Source: Hymenopellis radicata
Lineage: Eukaryota; Basidiomycota; Agaricomycetes; Agaricales; Physalacriaceae
Direction of reading: 5' to 3'
Assembly: GCA_015501595.1 (NCBI GenBank)
Contig: JADNRX010000811.1
Coordinates: forward strand, 1 to 21,661
Length of the DNA stretch: 21,661 bases
The notes beneath the pieces are model-generated. The model made no database searches and was not told the DNA's origin. It saw only the letters and a list, made by a program, of their open reading frames with translations. The stretch's first letter is position 1, and each line of letters starts with the position of its first letter. The position numbers and the translations under genes are program-made. Below, piece by piece: positions 8,565-16,804 of this stretch.

Positions 8565-8972
8565 TTCTCGGGCGCTGTATCGCAACAACAGTTTGCACTC
8601 TGTGGCGAGGAAACAGAGACTCTCTCCCTTCGACTTCCAAGAGCATCTGGTCGTCTCCCGACACTTTCTGACTCCACTGTGCCCCGAATTGATTCTCGTA
8701 TGAAGCGAAATGAAAATCCGACTTATGTTGTACTTCCCTTTCAAGTCTTCACTACCCCACGGTTTTCATTGTCGACGCGAAATCGGGATGGAAGAACTCT
8801 TTTCAACGTTGACCTGCAGAGGAGACGCACCGAGCCTTCATGACAAGATGTATATTGTTACACTACGAAAGCAAGACAGTGCGAGGAAACGTTAGGATCG
8901 TGATACAGAAAGCATAAGAAGTAGCGATACGAGAGCTAGAGCAAAGTTTGGAAACATAGTACTAACCGACAC
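8565..8972. other. Convergent intergenic region, no gene seen
   Basis: This is the space between the 3' ends of the galactanase gene (plus) and the next gene (minus). No coding region is supported. It should hold both 3' untranslated regions and polyadenylation signals. Confidence 0.4.
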
Positions 8973-10304
8973 TTACTGTTGACCAGACGGATAATAGGGA
9001 TTCTGGTAGTATTGCTGACTATTGGGGACATCAGTACAGGAGAAAGAGCAGAAGCTAGGAACTCACTTCTGCTGCTGCTGGGCGTTATAGAGCGTAGCCG
9101 CAGACGCTGCAGCGATTGTGGGAGTATATGCCCCAGAGCCATAGCCGTACCTTTGGCGGAGATCAGTCTCTCGCGACTGTCAAAAAGGAAGAAGCAGACG
9201 TACATATGCTGCTGAGGCTGACCAGGGTAGACTGTTCCTACGGACGCGGTAGACGGCTGTTGCTGCGCATATCTGTCCAACATATGAGCAGCTTCAAGGA
9301 CATCGTCTATCAGAACACTTACAAGCCTGGAACTCCTTGATATCCTTGTGGTTGTCCATAGGGACTTCCAGCTGGCCCAGAAGGGAGATGAGGCACACTC
9401 TGAGTATACGCTGCAGCATACTGCGCAGGTCGTTGGGATGTATGCTGGGAATACATGCTAGGGTGTTGGCTTCCAGCAGATGCGGGGAGCGGAAGATGAG
9501 GGGAGCTGTAACCGCGGCCGGGGCCTGCTAGTGCGTGCAAATGCGCGGGAGACTGGTAAGTGTTGCTGGGGGTCGTGCGATACGTACCGCGAGATGGAGG
9601 GCTAGAAGAAGAGTCTTAGGGAGTGTATTCAAACCTGATGGAAGACTTCTACGTACTTGCCAGGCATCGAGTACCGAGGCGCTTGGTACGTATCAGAGTC
9701 ATCCGATGCCCTACGGAACACGATATCGGACTCTTGGGATTGCATGGACGAGCGAGGATAACCTGGATTCTGGTGATTAGCCGACACATTTTGTGGCTGG
9801 GACGCCTGAGGCAGCCTCTGTGCTTGTCCTTGCGGTAAATCTGGGACAAAATCGTGTCCAGACAATGTCTAATGAATATGTTGAATCTGGATCATGACTA
9901 TCTGCTCATAAGAAGTGCTTACCCGGTACCGGTCCTTCAGACTTTCGTATGCAGCTTCGACGGCGCCTAGAGTTATGGCGATTGTCGTGTTGTGAGATCG
10001 TACGGCCCGGCGCCCCTTGCTTAGGAGAGTGGGCAAATCTGCCAGGATCTTCTTGATTTGGCCCTTGAGCGTCATGGAGTCACTGACCATGATCTCGAGG
10101 TTTCGCATTTCTCTAAATGAGGCGTCATTCCAGGATAGCAGATGTGTAGAGGTTCATGGGAACCTACGTAGCCGTAGCAGACATGAATTCACCCTTCTCA
10201 ATAAGTGTGAAGCAGCCGGTGCAGTCCTGGTCTACAGCAGTCTGTAAGGAAGCAAGACTGCTGTATAACGAAAGAGCGAGGTCTTTGTTTGACAACTCAG
10301 TCAT
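8973..10304 (-). CDS. Unrecognised protein: helical N-terminus and Gln/Tyr/Pro-rich disordered tail
   Basis: Exons on the minus strand are 10304-10168, 10112-9923, 9868-9657, 9601-9323, 9272-9204, 9150-9067 and 9018-8973. They join in one frame to 338 aa through GT-AG introns of 48-55 nt. Residues 1 to about 109 are compact and probably helical (for example MTLKGQIKKILADLPTLL, then TLGAVEAAYESLKDRYR). The rest is low-complexity, with many Gln, Pro, Tyr, Ser and Ala and short motifs such as YAQQQP, YGYGSGAY and QQYYQNPYYPSGQQ, resembling prion-like assembly domains. I do not recognise the family. The layout is reminiscent of endocytic, ESCRT or RNA-granule scaffolds, but that is only a hint. 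The start is the first ATG in the frame, with an in-frame stop upstream. It is divergent from the kinase gene, with 232 bp between starts. Coding status is supported by six consistent splice junctions. Confidence 0.8.
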
Positions 10305-10536
10305 CGATGGCCAGGAAAAATCAGCAGCTATGAGGGCAGATGGGGTGAAGTGGCTTCCAAACGCCCTGTTTGCGGACCATATTTATGGAAGGCTGTAGAA
10401 ACAAACCAAACCGAATTGATAGATATTTTGGGAGGTATGTAGAGTCATCAATATGCAGGGCTGAACAAAGGAAAGGTTGATCGAGTCCGGTGTTTGCCGG
10501 TCATTCTTCCTTTCTGACTATCATCACACTTCCACT

Positions 10537-11821
10537 ATGCCTCGGTTGGATCCTCTCCGTGAGAGGGAGGAACGCCCTTCCGAGATGTTCTGGGTACAGC
10601 ATTACAACTATCTCTTACAGCATGGATACCTACTTCGGCCGCGTTATCAACCTGATTGGGTCCCTGCCCGCCTGCTGCCTGAGAACAAGACGCGAGCTAA
10701 ATGGTCAATCATACTCGGTACGGACTTCGAAGACGAAGTGGCTTCGTTCGTAAGTGCCCATATGCCTCAATTCTTCTTTCTCATCGCCACAGCAAGGTTT
10801 CCTGCTCGACGCGACCCGCCATCTGGATGGTTGCAAGGTAGTTATCAAGCGAGCGAAGAATTCCGACTACGCAATGTTGAGGCACCTTAACAATCCCGAG
10901 CTCTCCTCAGACCCTAAGAATCACGCTATTCCATTACTTGACTCGTTTCCCATCCCAAATGACGATCATGTATTCATCGTCCTGCCCTTCATGCAAATCT
11001 TCAGTCGTCCACAGTTTCACTGTCGGAAAGAATTCGCGGAAGCTTGTCGACAGATCTTCGAAGTAAATTTCTTTTTCTCTGTCCGTTACGTAGCTTACTG
11101 GGGACTGTCAGGGATTGGCCTTCATGCACGAACAGAATATCGCTCATGGGTGCGCGGCGCATTTCTGAAAATTCTCCTTCTCATCTCACTACCATAGAGA
11201 TGCGTGTACCACGAATTTCTTGATGGACTGTACTGAAGTCTATCCTCAGGGCTATCATTGGGCCAGACCACGTACCACTGATGGCCTGCAGACAATGGCG
11301 CTACACATAATGCGTTGTCGAGTGGCGACACCCGTTCGGTATTATCTTACCGATTTTGAAGGCGCCTTAAGCTATCCACAAGGAAAGCAACACGCGCTTA
11401 CGAAAGGCGCATTCTGCCAGATCAAAACCTCTCCAGAATGGCATTCGCGCGGTGCGCCGTTCAATCCATTTCCACTAGATGTATATAACGTGGGGGCTAC
11501 CTTTCTGGGACTTTGTGAGGTACTTCTGTCGTCTCTAGCCCTTCTATTCGTCGCTTACAATCAACCTAGTCCGACGACTCCGACAACTTGTTGGGCCTAG
11601 AGGACCTTAAGCCGCTCTTTCTTTCCATGACTGCCACGGATCCATCCGATCGGCCAACAATGGCGCAATCTTTGGACAGCCTTGAGTCTTTCATAGCCTC
11701 CAAGGATGCCGAGTGGTTAAATGGTCTGCTTGTGAAACAAGAGAGTCTGGACTTACCAGACAAACGCGTTGAAAGGGTAGGCCCCTGGGACAAGTTCTTG
11801 AAATTGATACCATTCTGTTAA
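10537..11821 (+). CDS. Divergent protein kinase-like protein (HGD catalytic loop)
   Basis: Exons 10537-10749, 10793-11062, 11112-11149, 11198-11519 and 11570-11821 join to 364 aa with introns of 43-50 nt. The N-terminal ~70 residues resemble the lead-in of Agaricomycete-expanded kinase-like proteins (HGYLLRPRYQPDWVP). Kinase landmarks follow in order: DATRHLDGCKVVIK with the beta-3 Lys at K90; a hinge-like IVLPFM; IAHGDACTTNFLMD as catalytic loop (H173-G174-D175, N180), with Gly where most kinases have Arg; YYLTDFEGA with D226 in place of DFG; and an FPLDVYNVG helix F. MTATDPSDRPTM is the usual C-lobe signature. The ATP Gly-rich loop is not obvious. Lack of the HRD Arg suggests no activation-loop phosphorylation control. 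The substrate is unknown; the protein is likely cytosolic. Confidence 0.85.
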
Positions 11822-12564
11822 CTATCCGTACCTCGCATGTCGTGTTGTTTTGCTTTCGCCGCTGCTTTGCAAATAGATCCTTTGAATTAACGAAGAAGAC
11901 AATACTTAGTCTACTACGACTAAGTCAAAACTGGCAGATGCTAGGAGCGGAGCCGACGGATATTTCTAGAGCAGCGGATTCAGAAGCAAGTGTTCACCCA
12001 TATATCGACCTTGCTTCCTGAATCCTGAGGCCCAACAGGCCCTATTAGGACTTGTTGTTCTCTATCGATCTTACCGTTATGAGTTGTGGGTCCTATCTCT
12101 CAAGATCTAGCTGTTATGCCTCATTTTGTGCTCATGATCTGATGGCCAACTGGTTCATTTTACAGCCTTTTGTCTGCTTTAGGCCAGCGGGTCCGGATAT
12201 CCTCGACGCAACCACGAGTGCCCGAGAACACGGACTTTCTTCTCTCAGAGCACGGCTGTAGCCCAAGGCATACTCGAGGGGATCGCGCTAAAGAGCGCGT
12301 TAGCCACGAAATAATCAACACAATACTCTCTTAAGTACCCCAGAAGATTGAAAGCGAGGGCAAGGTATTGGTGTAGTAGTCTTCGGGGGACACGTCGCTA
12401 ACGTGAATACCCTCGAGTGGAACCGCTACGCGATGGTTCTCGTGGTCGCTGTTGGTGACAACTCAGCCGACCTGCCGGGATCCCTCGGCGAACAGCGGCC
12501 ATCACGCATCAGAGCAGCACGCGAGTTGCACGCGAGCCATTCGATGTGCTCTTTGCTTTGAACC
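11822..12564. other. 743-bp intergenic region with two small hairpins, no gene seen
   Basis: No coding frame with support was found. ACTTAGTC (11904-11911) and GACTAAGT (11918-11925) form a perfect 8-bp stem. GGATTCAGAAGCAAG (11976-11990) and CTTGCTTCCTGAATCC (12010-12025) form a 15-16 bp stem with one bulged base and a 19-nt loop. Both lie within about 200 bp after the kinase stop codon. The segment from about 12260 to 12564 should include the promoter of the roadblock gene. Confidence 0.5.
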
Positions 12565-13058
12565 ATGGCGGACACGGCGACCGCACGAACGTCGTTCATC
12601 GCGACGAGCTCGAGCGCCGCGACCAACACTGCGCCGACAACGGACATCTCACCGGAACTCTGGCAGACGTTGGCGCTGCTCTCGACGCACCGCTCGGTAC
12701 TGGGCTACATACTGCTCGCCCATCCACACCATCTCGGCGGGGGCGTGTCCATTATCCGCTCTTCTGGCGTTATTTTCGACGGCGACGCAGGGCGCAAATA
12801 TGCAGCAGTAATAGCACGGATCGTCGACAGCGTGCGGGATGGCATGGAGGAGGTTGGCGAAGAGGTCAGTTGTCCTTTGTATGCAAAGGATGTTCATGAC
12901 CATTGGCCAGGATGAGGTCAAATTCATGCGGATAAGAACGCGTCGACACGAAATTTTGATATCGCCTGGTGAGCAGTGCCTCTAAGGCTTTGACTGTTTC
13001 TTAACCATTGTCAGACGATAAATACCTACTTGCTGTCTTGCATGATCCTACTGCTTAG
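12565..13058 (+). CDS. Roadblock/LC7-domain protein (dynein light chain type)
   Basis: Exons 12565-12864, 12911-12968 and 13015-13058 join to 133 aa, with 46-nt GT-AG introns. The protein has a Ser/Thr/Ala-rich N-terminal extension of about 28 residues, then a single roadblock/LC7 fold. The pattern is helix, strand GGVSIIRSSGVIFD, helix (YAAVIARIVDSVRDGM), then VKFMRIRTRRHEILISPDDKYLLAVLHDPT. The last strand, with its P-D-x-x-Y-x-L-x-V pattern, is the best family match. Proteins of this size bind the cytoplasmic dynein intermediate chain or serve in Rag/Ragulator-type GTPase scaffolds. The sequence alone points to the dynein DYNLRB type, but not firmly. The family is usually about 100 aa, so the extension is the main oddity. 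Confidence 0.88.
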
Positions 13059-13703
13059 GCGTCCTCCTACATGGTGTGTCGCCTTCAACTACTCAAAGAC
13101 TACTTTCTAATGTTCCTCTGCCAGATCTGTAATCTACTCTCTATGTGTAATATGTACTTTTGGTTAAGACATCGGATATCCTGGACACACTTCAATTCTT
13201 TGACACCGCAACGGCCTTAGTCTTCGTCTTCAAGACTTACATCACCTTAGACAGCTTTATATTATACCACAACTTTGCCACTACCATGCCCGTCATTGCG
13301 CGTCGTAGCAGCTGATCCTACCACTGCCAGAAATATTCAAATTGTTCGTGAACGTCAACGTCGTCAATGTCCCGCCGCCGACGCCTAAAGTTAACCGGCC
13401 TGTCTGACTTTGCTCGCCCTGCACTGTTGCCCTCCGCTGTTAATAGACTCTTTCAGCATGTCTGGTCATGTGTACGTTTTCTCTCTCCACGCATGTACGC
13501 GGTATTGATACTGGGCCCGTTAGGAATATGATGGACGATGTCCTAATCTCCCAACGTGAGTGATTCACACAAGTGCGAAACTACCAAGAACGGCCGTGCT
13601 TTCGGAACTAAAGCGTGTATATTTTGTCCACGTAGATTTCGCCTCCTGTATGAGCGCAGTAAGTCTTGGGGGCCGAGAGCACACTCGGAATAGTACGCCA
13701 CAA
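13059..13703. other. Intergenic, no confident gene
   Basis: No recognisable product was found. A short ATG frame begins near 13457 (MSGHV) and is followed by good-looking splice sites near 13472 and 13524. The joined peptide has no family resemblance, so I do not call a gene. Confidence 0.35.
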
Positions 13704-13739
13704 GGCAGTGTGGCCGAGCGGGTATGGCGCGTGACTCGG
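13704..13739 (+). pseudogene. 5'-half tRNA-Ser-like fragment
   Basis: GGCAGTGTGGCCGAGCGG and the bases after it match the acceptor strand, D arm (GCC...GGC), A box and start of the anticodon arm (CGTGACTCG) of a eukaryotic class II tRNA, closest to tRNA-Ser. The matching anticodon-stem strand, a B box (GGTTCGAATCC type) and the complementary acceptor strand (CACTGCC) are not found in the next ~150 bp. It therefore cannot fold as a tRNA. A truncated gene or a retro-derived tRNA half is the likely origin. Confidence 0.6.
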
Positions 13740-14024
13740 CCTCTTAGCTGGAAGTTTCCCATCTGCGAAAGGAGGAAATCCTCTCGTCCCTAGTTTCTGA
13801 AACTTGAATGCGCAGCTCACCGCTCAAATGTGCATCACGGATAGACTACGAGGTCTTCATAGAGATTTTCGCTATCGTACTGGGACACATGTGGCGCTCG
13901 AATTAGGGTGCTATAACCTTATAACTTTCTTCTGTAAAATCCCCTTCCTTGTGAGCTGCTGCTTATTCTCCTCCATCATCGACGCGTCAGGCTGAACATA
14001 GTATTCACAGTTCGCACCCTCCAA

Positions 14025-14540
14025 GTGCTCTATTCAGGTCAATTCCGGCTGACGATCTTTTCTCTTTGCTCAAGCTGCTGTTTTCACATAAGCTTCTATA
14101 CCGGTGCTTTACGCAGAACATCGATAGGGCCCTTGAAGCCCTCTGTGCAGGCGTACCAGCGTACAAGATCATCCATGCTCATGAGAGCTTCGCGTCGCAA
14201 AACTGGTCAGCCGTAGGAGAAGATGATCGATGAAGGATCACAGGTGGAATGAGATTGTGCACTGCGAGAAGTGCAGGGGTCTTGTCAAGCTGGATATCAT
14301 CGTCTTTGGTGAAAACGCAACCTGCTCTCTGTCACCGTTAGTTTATCTCACGTTTCCTCTTCAGCTCCCCGCAGAATTCACCAAAGCCGTCCGCAGTCGA
14401 TCTAGCCCACCTCTTGATTATCATCAGTACTTTCTTGAGCGTGCACTCGTTACCTGGAATGGCGAGCATGTTCCGCGAGTCCTCATCAATCTCGAGAAAG
14501 TCGGGGACCTCGAGATGAATTCCTGCGACCAGTCTTCTAG
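14025..14540 (+). pseudogene. Decayed sirtuin (SIR2-family deacetylase)
   Basis: Pieces of an NAD-dependent protein deacetylase occur in order but in broken frames. First come LYRCFTQNIDRALEALCAGV and KIIHAHESFAS (14090-14200), which hold the family TQNID motif and the catalytic-His region (normally AHGSF). Then WNEIVHCEKCRGLVKLDIIVFGE (14245-14313) holds one Cys pair of the zinc site. LPAEFTKAV then follows in a shifted frame, and finally EHVPRVLINLEKVG. Missing are the Rossmann GAGIS N-terminal part, the first zinc CxxC pair and the GTSL segment. A 38-nt gap (14206-14243) could be an intron; the join at about 14309-14364 does not keep the family sequence in frame. I therefore call it a pseudogene, though a badly resolved functional gene cannot be ruled out. 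Confidence 0.65.
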
Positions 14541-14969
14541 GAAGGAAGACGCTACCGCAAAAGCAGGAGTCGTCGAATGTTCTGTCCTACAACGACCAAA
14601 ATTGGCGATAGAGCACATTTGACCTCTCCTCCGGAAGTGCTTATGGCGGCATGTTCCAAAAGAGACTGTACCGCAGATATGGGAATACTTCGTCTCATCA
14701 ACGGAAGAACTACGATGTTTAGGTGTTCGAGAGGCGTCGGTGAAGCTTGGGGTGGTGTGTGTGTCCTTCGTGGCCGCACGGTACTCCTTGGGCCAAAGCG
14801 TGCCGATGCTCAGCTTGATATTTGTGTTGAACTACTAGAGGACCGGAGTCTGGAAACAATCGTACTAGTAGACTTCAACTGACGAAATACTTCCAGGACT
14901 AGCTACACGTACTGTGACTTTTCGGACTCCACTACGTGGTATAATGGATGGAACTGTTGTTCGACGCCG
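14541..14969. other. Intergenic, no gene seen
   Basis: An open frame of about 100 codons (14577-14882, plus) exists but has no recognisable motifs and begins inside the sirtuin relic's tail. It is treated as chance. The 3' untranslated region of EFM4 enters from the right. Confidence 0.35.
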
Positions 14970-15964
14970 CTACTCCTTCGTGGGAGCTACTTTTTTGAAC
15001 GCCACACTGGAAACCACACTGCCGCTGATGCCTCCAAAGCTAAAACTGTGATGTTTTATCCGCGAACTATCGGTCTGTTATAGAACAAGAACTGTTGAAC
15101 AGAAACTGAAAACTCACTGATAAATGAAGCCAGTGTCTGGGGTCACAAAACTTGCTTTCAACTCATCTTCTGTAAAATTGCATGCTGGCCGAGATGAGTT
15201 ACGACTCCGATACGAGAAGGAGCATAAATGGTGCAAATGGCGGACATACAGGTAATGAGAAAGAATCCGCCATCTTTTAGTAGTCGTGCAGCTCGTTGTG
15301 GATACTGATATGCGGGTGATCGCCTTTGTTCATCTTTCTCTCCCAATGCAATCGCATCGTACGTTCCTTTGTCCAATAGAAGATCCCAGCACGCCAACGG
15401 CGACGATTGGTCCATATGGGAGAGCAATGGCGGATTGTCATTCAGAAAATCGCATGCACTAAAATGAATTTCGTCTGCGTTCCTTGTGGATGCGATATTC
15501 GTGGCCAGTTTCACTGCATCTGCACTGTAATCGATCCCAGACAGTGTGGCTGCGTTATAACCAGCCTCTAAAAGAGCGAATAGAAGGGTGCCATTGCCAC
15601 TTCCCACTTCTAATATTGTCGAAGGTTCGCTCGATGGGATATTTTCCACCACCCAGTCGACCATTTTCTCGACGCTTTCCTCACCAAACCTGTATCATAT
15701 CAATACAGGGCTGAGAGTCCTAGTCAGAGGGACTGACCAAACTTCCCCTTCATCGCCGTTGTCGTCGAAATTTTCGAGCTCGAGTTTGTACACATCGTCC
15801 CAGCTATGCGTTCCCTTGATTTCAATGCAATTCGATTGTGGCATTTGGACTGACTGTTGTTTGGTGCCCAGATTAGAAGATTCGGGCTCGATGCTCATCG
15901 TGGTTTCGGCAGAAGGAAAATGATTAGTCAGTACAGCGCCAGAGGGAGTGGGTTGTTCTGCCAT
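14970..15964 (-). CDS. EFM4: eEF1A lysine methyltransferase Efm4 (METTL10/EEF1AKMT2 family)
   Basis: This SAM-dependent class I methyltransferase is orthologous to yeast Efm4/See1, which methylates a lysine of translation elongation factor eEF1A in the cytosol. Exons on the minus strand are 15964-15738, 15689-15250, 15184-15118 and 15066-14970, giving 276 aa. Motif I is ILEVGSGNG (about residues 101-109), followed by GIDYSADAVKLA, which carries the ribose-binding acidic residue. The family signature LLDKGTYDAIAL lies at about 180-191. FLITSCNFTEDELKASF and HSRIKHHSFSFGG are spliced across the last two introns and match the conserved C-terminus. Asp/Glu-rich sequence and HSWDDVYKLELENF precede the catalytic domain. 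The first 30-45 residues are poorly conserved. The start chosen is the first true ATG of the frame. Confidence 0.96.
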
Positions 15965-16804
15965 GGCGGTAGTCAGAAATTGAACGATGAGAGTAACAAA
16001 AAAACGACGCGGCAAATTATATACCGAGCACGCAGAAGTCACGGGAACACGAGTAGTCCACTCACCGAGTTACTTTAATGGGAAGACAATGGAATATGGC
16101 CACAGAATCGTGAAAATGGGCGCTCCAAATATTCTCTAATATCGTGGTTGTGGATAAAGACGAATCACATGACCCTGGGTGTCCTCTTTTGGGAATGATG
16201 ACACGTTCGGCGTTTCCCGAATCTCTTGAACTTTGATTATGGCACTGACAGCTAGGGAGCAGAGAAAGTCACGTAGAATGACGGGCCCACCTGTACCTCA
16301 TGAAGATTTTCTTAAATATGTAGAACATCGCGTTTGAACGAGACGGAGCTTGGACTTAAGTTCGATGTGCCCGATTTTCCGATCATCCACCTCTTGTGTT
16401 CTAAGACGTTAAGCGCCGACAGGCGAGGTAGTGGGAAGGTGAATGTCCTTTTGACGATATGAGGCCATCAAGCGGTAGTGCGACTTACACCGCCATTGCT
16501 AAGTATCGAAGAGGACCGGCGACAGCCCAGAGATTCCCAGCGTACTTGGCGTCAAGGCAGGCAGAGTTATACGAGCTTGGGCATATTAGACTGAACGAAA
16601 CGCGAAACTCACAGCGCCTAAGTACCTCATACCGATGAGTAGGAAGGCCCCGACAAACGAATGAGAAGGAACAAAAAGATTCTCGTAGGGAGGAAGTCAT
16701 ACTGCAGCCTGTGACCCAAAGGATAGCTTGCGTTCTCAGAACGCTCTCGATGGAGGATCAAAAAAAGCTATAATACATTCTGAACATTGGGAAAACATAA
16801 ACAT
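15965..16804. other. 840-bp intergenic region with a possible small unassigned gene
   Basis: This gap separates two minus-strand genes, EFM4 and the oxygenase. On the minus strand at about 16700-16485 there is an open frame with hydrophobic stretches (NLWAVAGPLRYLAMAV at its end, followed by GTAAGT, a good 5' splice site). Other frames also give FVPSHSFVGAFLLIGMRYLG next to a GTGAGT. A small spliced membrane-protein gene is possible, but I could not build a model that I recognise. Confidence 0.35.

Noticed and set aside
10156..10398. 80-codon plus-strand open frame opposite the Gln/Tyr-rich gene
   Set aside because: It overlaps exon 1 of the minus-strand gene and its promoter; the minus-strand exon chain explains the region better.
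12452..12899. Two 117-119 codon frames overlapping the roadblock gene
   Set aside because: They are the other two plus-strand frames of the same GC-rich exon, Arg/Cys/His-rich and without motifs.
13704..13810. Complete intron-containing tRNA-Ser
   Set aside because: No second anticodon-stem strand, B box or matching acceptor strand could be found downstream.
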